A stretch of DNA of 64,000 nucleotides from Bog-159 sp049511415 (GTDB taxonomy: Bacteria; Acidobacteriota; Terriglobia; Bryobacterales; Bryobacteraceae). Positions 16,948-24,491 of this stretch are shown here, piece by piece. Position 1 is the stretch's first letter; each line of letters begins with the position of its first letter. The notes beneath the pieces were generated by a model. It was not told the origin of the DNA and searched no databases. It saw only the letters and a list, made by a program, of their open reading frames with translations. The stretch is from the NCBI GenBank assembly GCA_049511415.1, contig JBEKYC010000018.1, positions 36,431-100,430 of the forward strand, in the 5' to 3' direction. The position numbers and the translations under genes are program-made.

Positions 16948-17184
16948 ATGAAAACTGCGGTTCCCATTCCGGACGCCCTGTTCCAAGACGCGGAGCGGTT
17001 GGCGAAAAGAACCCGCAAATCCCGCAGCCAACTCTTCAGTGATGCCGTCAGGGAGTATCTGGCACGGCATTCGACCGACGAGGTGACCGCGGCCATGGAC
17101 CGGGTTTGCGCAGAATTGGGCTCTCCGGGCGATGAGTTCGTTTCTTCAGCCTCTTCCCGAACGCTAGAGCGCGTCGAGTGGTGA
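16948..17184 (+). CDS. mazE: MazE-like ribbon-helix-helix antitoxin
   Basis: 78 residues from ATG 16948. The N-terminus MKTAVPIPDALFQDAERLAKRTRKSRSQLFSDAVREYL is a ribbon-helix-helix DNA-binding module (one strand, two helices), followed by an acidic tail that would contact the toxin. It overlaps the toxin gene by seven bases, the usual antitoxin-first order. Such pairs autorepress their promoter. The upstream frame to 16912 is probably untranslated. Confidence 0.8.
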   Translation: MKTAVPIPDALFQDAERLAKRTRKSRSQLFSDAVREYLARHSTDEVTAAMDRVCAELGSPGDEFVSSASSRTLERVEW

Positions 17185-17522
17185 TTGCGCAAGGCGAGAT
17201 ATGGTGGGCTGACTTGCCTTCCGCGACAGTATCTGGCCCCGGTTTCAGAAAGCCGGTAATCGTTGTGCAAGGCGATTCCCTAAATGCGAGTCGCATTGCG
17301 ACGGTCATCTGCGTTCCGCTGACCAACAACCTCCGATGGGCCAATGCCCTCGGGAATCTCTCTGTTTCCGCACGGCTGAGCGGATTGGCGAAGGATTCGG
17401 TGGCCAATGTCTCGCAAATCATCAGTCTGGACAAGGAACTCTTGACCGAGCGTGTCGGTAAGCTGCCGCGTGCCAAAATCGAGCTACTCTTGGCCGGGAT
17501 AGATGTCGTCTTGGGAAGGTGA
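17178..17522 (+). CDS. mazF: MazF-family endoribonuclease toxin
   Basis: 114 residues from GTG 17178. The PemK/MazF fold is clear: GEIWWADLPSATVSGPGFRKPVIVVQGD (strand with G-x-x-K/R-P-V-I-V-V-Q), then NASRIATVICVPLTN, LSARLSGLAKDSVANVSQIISLDK, and the C-terminal LLAGIDVVLG. Known members cleave single-stranded mRNA at short motifs and are neutralised by the upstream MazE. The conserved Arg (FRKPV) and the Ser/Thr region are present, and the frame is intact, so it is probably active. Confidence 0.9.
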   Translation: MVIAQGEIWWADLPSATVSGPGFRKPVIVVQGDSLNASRIATVICVPLTNNLRWANALGNLSVSARLSGLAKDSVANVSQIISLDKELLTERVGKLPRAKIELLLAGIDVVLGR

Positions 17523-17540
17523 GCGAGCCTTGCCGGTGAC

Positions 17541-19052
17541 TCACAGCCCCGGCTTGGGCGGCTCATTCTTGTGCGGCGCGCGTGGCGCGCTGCCTTTGCT
17601 TAGCCCCTGCTTGCGCACCTGTTCGAAGTATTGCTGCACGTATGCCTGCAGCGCCACCGGCACCTCATCCCGGTGAATCTCACCGCCCGCGTCGGCGTGA
17701 TGCGCGGCGCTCTGTGCGTAGGGCGTGCGTAACTGCTGATTACTGTTCTGCACTTCCACGGTGACTTCGCCGCTCACATTAGCCGCGCGTTTGCCGATGA
17801 TCTCGCTGATCTTGCCCATGGCGGCCAGTTGCTCCGCAAGTTTCACATCCTTGCTGCCATCCTGCCGGCCGATGCCGCTGCCCGGCTGCTTGGTGGCGGG
17901 CTGTTGCCCGCTCTCGCCGGGACTGCCGGCTTGCGCGTTCTGCGCATTCTGGCTATCGTCGCCCGGCTGGCCTTCCTGGCCGTCGGCGCGTTGCCCGTCG
18001 GCCTGCTGACCCTGCTTGCCGTTCTGTCCGGCGCCCTGCTGACTCTTGGGCTGCCCGTTCTGCATCCCGGCCTGCTGCTGTCCACCCTGGGCGCCGGATT
18101 GCGGCCGCATGCGATTCATCAAACTCGACATGGCATCCCGGAATTTACCCAATAGGCCGGAGTTCTCGCCGGAATTGCCGGACGCCTGTTTGTCGTCACC
18201 TTGGCCCGGCTTTCCAGCGCCCTTGCCTTGCTTTCCTTCGCCGGATTGCTGGTTGCCGGGATTGGCGCTGACGCCTTCCGGCTGCTCGCCTTGATTCTCA
18301 CTGCCTTCGAGTTGCGTGGATTGCGCCAGCTTGGAATTATCCGGCCGGGTCGATCCGGTTTTGTTGTCGACGTCCGGAACGGCGGGGCTGTCCAGCGCGG
18401 AATCCGGCGCCGCGTCCAATTCGCCGGGACCCTTCTGTTGCGAGTCTTCAAGCGAAACGCCTGTTTCGCCAGGGCGCCGCTTATCCTGTGGCTGCGGATT
18501 GCGTGGCTGGCGCGCGGCTTGCCGCGTTTCGGGATACCCGAGCCTTTCCTGCACCAGGCGCGCCAGCGGAGCGCGCAGATCCAAGCGCCGGTCCAGACCA
18601 TAGCGCAGCGCGAACAGGCTGGCCGCGATCAACGCCAGCAATGCGGTGGCGTACGCTGCCCGCGGCAGACGCATGGGGATCGCCCGCCGCAGGTCCACGC
18701 CCGCCGCGACACTTTCGGCTTGGACCCATTGTGCCCGGCGCATGTCCGACGGGCCGCGGCCATCTTTCGCGAAGAATAGCGCGGTCGACAACGTGTCGGC
18801 CAAACCCAAATTGTGATCGACGCATTGTGCGGCCCGATAGGCCGAAGGCGCACGTTTGCGGGTTAGATAAACTCCAACTGCGATCATGATGGAGGGCAGT
18901 AATAGCAGCCACACCCAATGCAAAATCTGACTTCCGGCTAACAAAAGCATAATGAACGATGCGAATGCGGCACTGGCCGCAAATGCGCCATGGCGTGTGC
19001 TTTCGTTGATGATGAGACGGATGCGGGCGCGTCGGACCGTTTCTAAGACCAT
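17541..19052 (-). CDS. Membrane-anchored Gln/Gly-rich hypothetical protein
   Basis: 503 residues. Two hydrophobic segments near the N-terminus (residues 25-65: FAASAAFASFIMLLLAG and WVWLLLLPSIMIAVGVYL) and one near 155-170 (YATALLALIAASLFALRYG) anchor it; the intervening loop has the look of a DUF4175-like helical region (AAQCVDHNLGLADTLSTALFF). Residues about 200-410 are low-complexity, rich in Gln, Gly, Ser, Asn and Pro (GQQQAGMQNGQPKSQQGAGQ), then a conserved-looking end (KISEIIGKRAANVSGEVTVEVQNSNQQLRTPYAQSAAHHADAGGEIHRDEVPVALQAYVQQYFEQVRK, shown here only in part as a description). Function not recognised; possibly a cell-envelope scaffold. Divergent from the NtrC-type regulator. Confidence 0.65.
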   Translation of the reverse strand: MVLETVRRARIRLIINESTRHGAFAASAAFASFIMLLLAGSQILHWVWLLLLPSIMIAVGVYLTRKRAPSAYRAAQCVDHNLGLADTLSTALFFAKDGRGPSDMRRAQWVQAESVAAGVDLRRAIPMRLPRAAYATALLALIAASLFALRYGLDRRLDLRAPLARLVQERLGYPETRQAARQPRNPQPQDKRRPGETGVSLEDSQQKGPGELDAAPDSALDSPAVPDVDNKTGSTRPDNSKLAQSTQLEGSENQGEQPEGVSANPGNQQSGEGKQGKGAGKPGQGDDKQASGNSGENSGLLGKFRDAMSSLMNRMRPQSGAQGGQQQAGMQNGQPKSQQGAGQNGKQGQQADGQRADGQEGQPGDDSQNAQNAQAGSPGESGQQPATKQPGSGIGRQDGSKDVKLAEQLAAMGKISEIIGKRAANVSGEVTVEVQNSNQQLRTPYAQSAAHHADAGGEIHRDEVPVALQAYVQQYFEQVRKQGLSKGSAPRAPHKNEPPKPGL

Positions 19053-19190
19053 GTAGCCTGCTGCCTTACATTATTGCAGAAAGCAGGCAATTTCCAAGCC
19101 ACCACAACTTTTCATCCGTAGGCAGTGTTCGGATTACCAGTCATGGTGTCGGGTACAATAGGAGCAAGACCTGAGGAAGGATCGGACGTT

Positions 19191-20585
19191 TTGAAAGTCT
19201 TGATCGTTGACGACGAACCCGCACAACGCAGCGGATTAGCGGCCATGGTGGCCGCGTGGGGTATGACCCCGGAGACGGCGGCGAATGGCCAGGACGCTCT
19301 GGACGCGCTGAGCCGCGAGGGGGCAGACGTAATTCTAACCGATCTCAACATGCCCGGACTGGATGGCTTCGGATTCTTGGAGAAGCTGCGCGAGAAGGGC
19401 GACATGCCGCCCACTATTGTGTTAACCGCTTTCGGCAATATCGAAACGGCCGTGAGGACCGTGCATGAGCTGGGCGCGTACTGGTTTCTGGAAAAGCCTA
19501 TCCAACCGAAGACGTTGGAGGTGCTGGTGAGCCGGGCCGCGGAGCATGCCAGACTGCATATCGACAAGCAAGCGCTGATCCGGCAACTCTCCTATAACGG
19601 CTCGCTGGGCGAAATGGTGGGTAATTCCGGCAGGATGCGCGAAATCTTCGCCCTGCTGCAGCAGGCCGGACCGAGCAAGGCGTGCGTGCTGATCACCGGC
19701 GAAAGTGGAACCGGGAAGGAGATGGTGGCGCGCACGATTCACAAGCTCAGCCCCAGGCGGCAAGGGCCTTTCATCGCCATCAACTGTGCGGCGCTCCCGG
19801 AGACTCTTATTGAAAGCGAATTGTTCGGGCATGAAAAGGGATCGTTCACGGGCGCTTCCGAACGGCGGGCGGGCTGCTTCGAGCTGGCGCAGCACGGAAC
19901 CCTGCTGCTCGATGAAATCGGCGAAATGCCGCTGCCGACGCAAGCGAAGCTGCTGCGGGTCCTGGAGGATTCCAAGGTTCGCCGGCTAGGAGGCAAGAGC
20001 GAGTTCGAAGTGGATGTGCGGCTGGTGGCGGCGACCAACAAAGTGCCCGACGAAGCGATTCGCGGGGGACACCTGCGGGAAGACCTGTTCTACCGGCTGA
20101 ACGTATTTCACATTCACCTGCCGCCGCTCCGCGAGCGCAAGCAGGACGTAACCGCCATCGCCGAGGCTTTGGTTTCCGATCTCAACCGCAAACACGACTG
20201 CCGCGTCAGCGGCATCTCACCGGATGTGCTGAGCGCTCTGGAACGGCACAACTGGCCGGGCAACGTGCGCGAATTGCGCAACGTGCTGGAGCGGGCAGTC
20301 ATTCTGGCGGGCGAAGGCGTGATCGAGCTGCGGCACATACCGGCCACGCTGCAAGGCCGTGCCGTGATGGCGGCCGCCGCGGGGGCCAGCCCTACCGAAA
20401 CCAGCGCCGTGGCGGATGACGCCGACACCGTGCGGTTCAGCATTGGCACCACCGTGGAGGACGCCGAAAAGGGACTGATCCTGCGGACCCTGGAGCACAC
20501 CCATAACAATAAAACACGGGCGGCCGAAATCCTGGGCATCAGCCTGAAGACCCTGCACAATAAGTTGAAAGAGTACACCAGCTAG
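19191..20585 (+). CDS. Sigma54-dependent NtrC-family response regulator
   Basis: About 464 residues from TTG 19191, selected because AAGGA lies nine bases upstream, a -10-like TACAAT lies at 19154-19159, and receiver-domain similarity begins here (LKVLIVDDEPAQRSGL). Receiver domain 1-120 with phosphoacceptor in ILTDLNMPG; AAA+ sigma54-interaction domain about 140-375 with Walker A GESGTGKE, the loop GSFTGA (standard GAFTGA, Ser for Ala), and GTLLLDEIGEMPL; Fis-type HTH at the C-terminus (TRAAEILGISLKTLHNKLKEY). It would activate sigma54 promoters on phosphorylation. No histidine kinase is adjacent, so the partner is unknown. Confidence 0.92.
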   Translation: MKVLIVDDEPAQRSGLAAMVAAWGMTPETAANGQDALDALSREGADVILTDLNMPGLDGFGFLEKLREKGDMPPTIVLTAFGNIETAVRTVHELGAYWFLEKPIQPKTLEVLVSRAAEHARLHIDKQALIRQLSYNGSLGEMVGNSGRMREIFALLQQAGPSKACVLITGESGTGKEMVARTIHKLSPRRQGPFIAINCAALPETLIESELFGHEKGSFTGASERRAGCFELAQHGTLLLDEIGEMPLPTQAKLLRVLEDSKVRRLGGKSEFEVDVRLVAATNKVPDEAIRGGHLREDLFYRLNVFHIHLPPLRERKQDVTAIAEALVSDLNRKHDCRVSGISPDVLSALERHNWPGNVRELRNVLERAVILAGEGVIELRHIPATLQGRAVMAAAAGASPTETSAVADDADTVRFSIGTTVEDAEKGLILRTLEHTHNNKTRAAEILGISLKTLHNKLKEYTS

Positions 20586-20667
20586 CGGCACAGCGGGCCA
20601 GGGGGCAAACCGGCGAGTAGGCGATTCCGGTACCCGGGAGAGCGTAGCTTGCTAAATTCGCCGCCGC

Positions 20668-21402
20668 TTATTTTCCCATGTGCAGATTGTTGTGGATGGC
20701 GTAAAGGGCCAGTTCCAAGCGGTCGGAGACTCCCAACTTGTCAAAAATATTGTGCAGATGATTTTTGACGGTCTGCTCGCTGATGAACATCTTCTCCGCC
20801 ATCTCTTTGTTCTTGAAGCCCTGCGCTACTAAAGCCACGATTTCGCGTTCCCGCTGGCTCAGCAGCGACCGTTCGCGCTCCCGGCTGCTGGATGCCGGCG
20901 CACCGGTGGGCGGCTCGTCCATCCCGGTGGCGAATTGCCGCATGACGGCCGCGGTCGTATGCGAGTCGAGCCAGATCTCCCCCGCGTTCACTTTACGGAT
21001 GCTCTTGATCAGCAGGTCCGTGGCGCTCTGCTTCAATACAATGCCGGAAGTGCCCAACTTCATGGCCTGCACGAACTCGTTCTTGTCTTCCGAAGCCGTC
21101 AGCACGATCACGCGGGTTTTATGCTTGCTGGTCTGGAGTCTCTGCAGCGTCGCCAGACCGTCCAGGCCGGGCATCTTCAGATCCAGCAGCAGAATATCCG
21201 GCTCATGCTGTTGCAAGACGTCCAGCACCTGCCGGCCATCATGAGCCTGCGCGACCACCTCGAAATCCGGCTCCAGGGCCAGCAGGCGGCACAAACCGTC
21301 TCGAAATATGGGATGGTCATCGGCTACTACGATACGGATTTTGGGAGCATCGCTATGCTCGGCGGAGGGCTCAATTTCCGAGGCACCATTGTTTTCTAGC
21401 AT
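20668..21402 (-). CDS. LuxR/NarL-family response regulator
   Basis: 244 residues. An N-terminal extension of about 22 acidic residues precedes the receiver domain (KIRIVVADDHPIFRDGL; phosphoacceptor in DILLLDLKMPG; ...VIVLTASEDK; LKQSATDLLIKSIRKVNAGE). The C-terminal LuxR-type HTH is SQREREIVALVAQGFKNKEMAEKMFISEQTVKNHLHNIFDKLGV. Acts as a phosphorylation-dependent DNA-binding regulator; the kinase is not nearby. It is divergent from the TrmB-like gene and shares an intergenic region holding the inverted repeat at 21411-21445. Confidence 0.93.
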   Translation of the reverse strand: MLENNGASEIEPSAEHSDAPKIRIVVADDHPIFRDGLCRLLALEPDFEVVAQAHDGRQVLDVLQQHEPDILLLDLKMPGLDGLATLQRLQTSKHKTRVIVLTASEDKNEFVQAMKLGTSGIVLKQSATDLLIKSIRKVNAGEIWLDSHTTAAVMRQFATGMDEPPTGAPASSSRERERSLLSQREREIVALVAQGFKNKEMAEKMFISEQTVKNHLHNIFDKLGVSDRLELALYAIHNNLHMGK

Positions 21403-21410
21403 AAGCGTCC

Positions 21411-21445
21411 AGTACTAGGCTTCATTTTAAAGTCGCACTAGTACT
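21411..21445. promoter_or_regulatory. Inverted repeat between two divergent regulators (candidate operator)
   Basis: Perfect eight-base halves AGTACTAG (21411-21418) and CTAGTACT (21438-21445) separated by 19 bases; the right half ends directly against the ATG at 21446, and the left half is eight bases upstream of the divergent response-regulator start. Spacing of 27 bases between half-site starts suits a dimer or a looped pair of dimers. Its binding factor is inferred to be one of the two flanking regulators. Confidence 0.5.
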
Positions 21446-22333
21446 ATGTCAAATGATTTGTCCAAAAGAATTGCGGACGGATTTCCGGAGCGCGTTTTGG
21501 TATTGTTAGGGACTATGAACGAAAAATGGGCTGAAGGTGAGTTTCAGCGCTTTTGGAAGCGGCTTCAGCAACTGGGTCTTAACGCTTATGAGTCGCGCTC
21601 GTACGTGGTTCTTTTGGGGCATCCGCGATTCAAGGCGTTGGAACTGGCGGCGCGCGCCCACGTGCCGCGGCAGAAGATCTACGAGGTGCTGGATAGTCTG
21701 GTGGAGAAGGGCTTCGCGCAGGTCGTGCAGGAGCGCACCAAACTATTTTCGGCCGTGGAACCCAGCCTGGCGCTTCCCGGATTCCTGATGCGCAAGCGTC
21801 AACTGCTGGATCAGGAGGTGACCGAACAAAGCCGCGCCAGCATCGGGTTGATCGACGATTTGAAGTCGGTGTTCGCGCAGGGTCAGGAAGGGCGGGGCAC
21901 GCTGGACTTCCTGCGGATCGTGAGCGATCCGGCGCAGACGGCCGCCGAATACCGGCGTATGCTGGCGGAGGTGCGCGCGGAATATGTGGAGTTCTCGCGG
22001 CCGCCCTATGCGGTGGACCCGCTGGACGAGAAACTCGTCAAGCAGGCGCGCCTATCCGGCGTGGCGTGCCGGCTGCTACTGGAAGCCGGCACCCTGGATG
22101 AAGCCCACCGGCACCGGTTGCAGGATTATGAAGCGGCGGGCGTGGAAGTGCGGCAGTCCGATTCGGTTCCTATGAAGCTGGCGGTGTTTGACGGACGCCA
22201 AGGCATGATCGCGCTGCTGGATCCGGTGATCACGCGGCCCACGTGGACGGCCGTGGTATTCAATCATGAAGCCATGGGAGAGGCCATGGCGGGGCTGTTC
22301 GAGGATCGCTGGCGGCGCGGACAGGCGCTCTAA
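21446..22333 (+). CDS. TrmB-like transcriptional regulator
   Basis: 295 residues. After about 35 variable residues comes a winged helix of the TrmB family: LQQLGLNAYESRSYVVLLGHPRFKALELAARAHVPRQKIYEVLDSLVEKGFAQVV, with the recognition helix at PRQKIYEVLDSLVEKG. The rest (120-290) resembles the TrmB C-terminal ligand region (SIGLIDDLKSVF; VEFSRPPYAVDP; VFDGRQGMIALLDP). TrmB proteins sense sugars in archaea; bacterial members are poorly known. ATG 21446 touches the inverted repeat; MNEKW at 21515 is another possible start. Single gene with the following operon convergent. Confidence 0.8.
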   Translation: MSNDLSKRIADGFPERVLVLLGTMNEKWAEGEFQRFWKRLQQLGLNAYESRSYVVLLGHPRFKALELAARAHVPRQKIYEVLDSLVEKGFAQVVQERTKLFSAVEPSLALPGFLMRKRQLLDQEVTEQSRASIGLIDDLKSVFAQGQEGRGTLDFLRIVSDPAQTAAEYRRMLAEVRAEYVEFSRPPYAVDPLDEKLVKQARLSGVACRLLLEAGTLDEAHRHRLQDYEAAGVEVRQSDSVPMKLAVFDGRQGMIALLDPVITRPTWTAVVFNHEAMGEAMAGLFEDRWRRGQAL

Positions 22334-22344
22334 TGGATGGCCCG

Positions 22345-22815
22345 CTATTGACGCTCGAAGACCACTTTTTGATCGGCGTGCCGCGCGCCGGTAATGTGCC
22401 GCACGAGCGTTAATGCTTTGCCATCCGGTGAAACCGTCCAGCGATCGTTCATCTCGGCTTTGCGGAGCGCGAAGACCTCGCTTTGGACCACCAAGTCGTC
22501 GCCTTCCCAGCGCGCCGTGCTTTTCACTTCGTTGCCGTTGACGTGGTTGGTACACTCCTTGCCATCCAAGGTGTAGACCATGTCGTAGGTATTCTCCTTG
22601 CCGCCACGGAGCATCTGCGTGATGGTGTCTTTCAGGTTGGAGCCGTCCAAGGTGATGCGGTCCAGGCGGCTTACCGATATTGGTCCGGGTCCGAAGTCGC
22701 TCTTGTCCGGGTCCATTTTCCAGACGCCGGCCAGGTTCGATTTGGTTTGCCCCTGTGCCATTATGGAAACTGCCAGAAGAGCCCACGCAATCGGGATGGC
22801 GGTATGCACTTGCAT
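22345..22815 (-). CDS. Secreted lipocalin-like paralogue 4 of 4
   Basis: About 156 residues from ATG 22815 (MQVHTAIPIAWALLAVSIMAQG, signal peptide). The mature part carries the cluster pattern: N-L-A-G-VWKMDPDKSDFGPGPIS, then YDMVYTLDGKECTNHVNGNEVKS-TA-RWEGDDLVVQSEVF, then MNDRWTVSPDGKALTLVRH, ending VFERQ. Short beta strands with G-x-W at the start suggest a lipocalin-like barrel (inference). It differs most from its three neighbours. Last gene of a tight minus-strand cluster; only one base separates it from the preceding stop. Confidence 0.78.
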   Translation of the reverse strand: MQVHTAIPIAWALLAVSIMAQGQTKSNLAGVWKMDPDKSDFGPGPISVSRLDRITLDGSNLKDTITQMLRGGKENTYDMVYTLDGKECTNHVNGNEVKSTARWEGDDLVVQSEVFALRKAEMNDRWTVSPDGKALTLVRHITGARHADQKVVFERQ

Positions 22816-22816
22816 A

Positions 22817-23293
22817 CTATTGTTTCTCCGATACGATCTTCTGGTCGGTCTCGCCCATGGGGCTATTGACGTGGCGCTTGACGGTGAGAGTCTTGCCATC
22901 GTCTGAAAGCGACCAGCGGTCATTCAGAGTGATCTCCGAACCATTGAACGAGGCCTTGCTCACCACCACCAACTCACTGCCTTCCCACTTCGCGGTGCTC
23001 TTTAACTCATTACCGCGCACGACGTTGGTGGTTTCTTTGCCGTCGGTCGAGTATTTGATTTCCGCGGAGACGTCACCCATCTGACCGCTTTGGGAGAAGG
23101 CGTTGGTGAGCGCGGGATCGGCATGCGTGATCTTATCGGTACGGCTATCCGGCGCCGGCATACTTCCGAAATCGCTCTTGGCGGTGTTGAGCTTCCATGT
23201 GCCGGTGAAGTTGGGTTTGTCCGCCGCCTGGATAAATCCCACCGCCCCGGCGATCAGCGCCAGGGCGCAGGCTTTGATTAGATGTTGACGCAC
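22817..23293 (-). CDS. Secreted lipocalin-like paralogue 3 of 4
   Basis: 158 residues with a signal peptide (ACALALIAGAVGFIQA). Mature pattern: NFTGTWKLNTAKSDFGSMPAPDSRTDKITH..., then EIKYSTDGKETTNVVRGNELKSTAKWEG-SELVV, then LNDRWSLSDDGKTLTVKRH, ending IVSEKQ. It lies nine bases downstream of paralogue 2. The same fold and order of motifs as the other three make tandem duplication the simplest origin. Function unknown; export implies a periplasmic or outer-surface role. Confidence 0.8.
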   Translation of the reverse strand: MRQHLIKACALALIAGAVGFIQAADKPNFTGTWKLNTAKSDFGSMPAPDSRTDKITHADPALTNAFSQSGQMGDVSAEIKYSTDGKETTNVVRGNELKSTAKWEGSELVVVSKASFNGSEITLNDRWSLSDDGKTLTVKRHVNSPMGETDQKIVSEKQ

Positions 23294-23302
23294 ACAGTCT
23301 CC

Positions 23303-23779
23303 TTACTGCTTATCGAACACGAGTTTCATGTCGAAGTCGCCACCACCCGTCGCAATGTGCCGGGTGACGGTCATGGTCTTACCGCCATCGGAGAGCACCC
23401 AGCGTTCCTTCGAGGTGAAATCGTTGCCGTCGAAGGACCCCTTGGTGTCGGCCGTCAAGTCGTCGCCGTCCCATTTCGCAGTGGTCTTGAACTCATTGCC
23501 CATGAAGTTATTGACGCACTCCTTGCCATCGGTGGTGTAGGCCATGTCATAGGTCATATCGCCCTGACCACCGGTTTGCGCGATGTTGATCTTGAGGCTG
23601 GGGTCCTGATGCCCGATTTTTTCGACCATACTATCGGGCGGCGGCATGGGTCCGAAGTCGCTCTTGGCCGCATTGGCCTTCCAGGTACCGCTGAAGTCGG
23701 ACTTGGCTTGCGCTTGAACCATCGCCAGCGCGGCCAGCAGAAACATTAAAGATAGAGTTTTGAATGCGAAATCGCGCAT
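23303..23779 (-). CDS. Secreted lipocalin-like paralogue 2 of 4
   Basis: 158 residues with a signal peptide (LMFLLAALAMVQAQA). Mature pattern: DFSGTWKANAAKSDFGPMPP-PDSMVEKIGHQDPSLK, TYDMAYTTDGKECVNNFMGNEFKTTAKWDGDDL, FTSKERWVLSDGGKTMTVTRH, ending LVFDKQ. Ten bases separate it from paralogue 1 upstream and nine from paralogue 3 downstream. No catalytic motif is visible, which favours ligand binding over catalysis (inference). Confidence 0.8.
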   Translation of the reverse strand: MRDFAFKTLSLMFLLAALAMVQAQAKSDFSGTWKANAAKSDFGPMPPPDSMVEKIGHQDPSLKINIAQTGGQGDMTYDMAYTTDGKECVNNFMGNEFKTTAKWDGDDLTADTKGSFDGNDFTSKERWVLSDGGKTMTVTRHIATGGGDFDMKLVFDKQ

Positions 23780-23789
23780 GGACGTCCGC

Positions 23790-24281
23790 CTATTGTTTGT
23801 CGAATACCACCTTCATATCCGCTTCCCCCATGGAGCTCGAGAAATGACTTGCCCGGGTGAGCGTTTTGCCATCGCTCGAAAGCGTCCACCGATCCTTGGC
23901 CGTGAAGTCGGTGCCGCCGAACGATCCTTTGCTTTCGACTACCAGATCGTCGCCGTCCCATTTGGCGGTGCTCTTGATTTCATTGCCGCCCATGCTGTTG
24001 GTGGTTTCTTTGCCTTCAGTGTTGTAGGTGACGTCGTAAGTCTGGTCGCCCATAGGGCCGCCCGTGGAAGCGATGTTGGCCTTGATCTCGGTATCCTGCT
24101 GGGTGACTTTGTCGACGCGGCTATCGGGCGGGGGCATGGGTCCGAAATCGCTCTTGCCGGTGTTCATTTTCCAGGTACCGCTGTAATCGGTCTTGGCCTG
24201 GGCCTGAATCAATCCAAAAGCCAATGTTAAAAGGCCGAGCGAAAGCAAACGGGTCGACGGCCTGGTCGTAAGGTTGCGCAT
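23790..24281 (-). CDS. Secreted lipocalin-like paralogue 1 of 4, first gene of the cluster
   Basis: 163 residues from ATG 24281, which has a near-perfect AGGAGGG seven bases upstream; the longer frame to 24347 lacks such a site. Signal peptide STRLLSLGLLTLAFGLIQAQA. Mature pattern: DYSGTWKMNTGKSDFGPMPP-PDSRVDKVTQQDTEIK, TYDVTYNTEGKETTNSMGGNEIKSTAKWDGDDLVV, FTAKDRWTLSSDGKTLTRASH, ending VVFDKQ. As the lead gene with the strongest ribosome site it probably sets expression for all four. Function not recognised. Confidence 0.82.
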   Translation of the reverse strand: MRNLTTRPSTRLLSLGLLTLAFGLIQAQAKTDYSGTWKMNTGKSDFGPMPPPDSRVDKVTQQDTEIKANIASTGGPMGDQTYDVTYNTEGKETTNSMGGNEIKSTAKWDGDDLVVESKGSFGGTDFTAKDRWTLSSDGKTLTRASHFSSSMGEADMKVVFDKQ

Positions 24282-24491
24282 GAAAACCCTCCTTTTGGAA
24301 ATCTTAGCAGGTAATCGGCAATATTGGCGCGTAACCGTGGCCCCCAAATTGCTCCATCAACACCGAGGTTTGCATGTGGATCGCCGGTGGTCTCGCGCTT
24401 TTGGTAATACTTAGCCTGCTGTTGTCGATGATTTCCAGCCCGCCGACGGTCGGCCGCTAGGACGCGAATGTTCAAATCTGACACACGCGTG

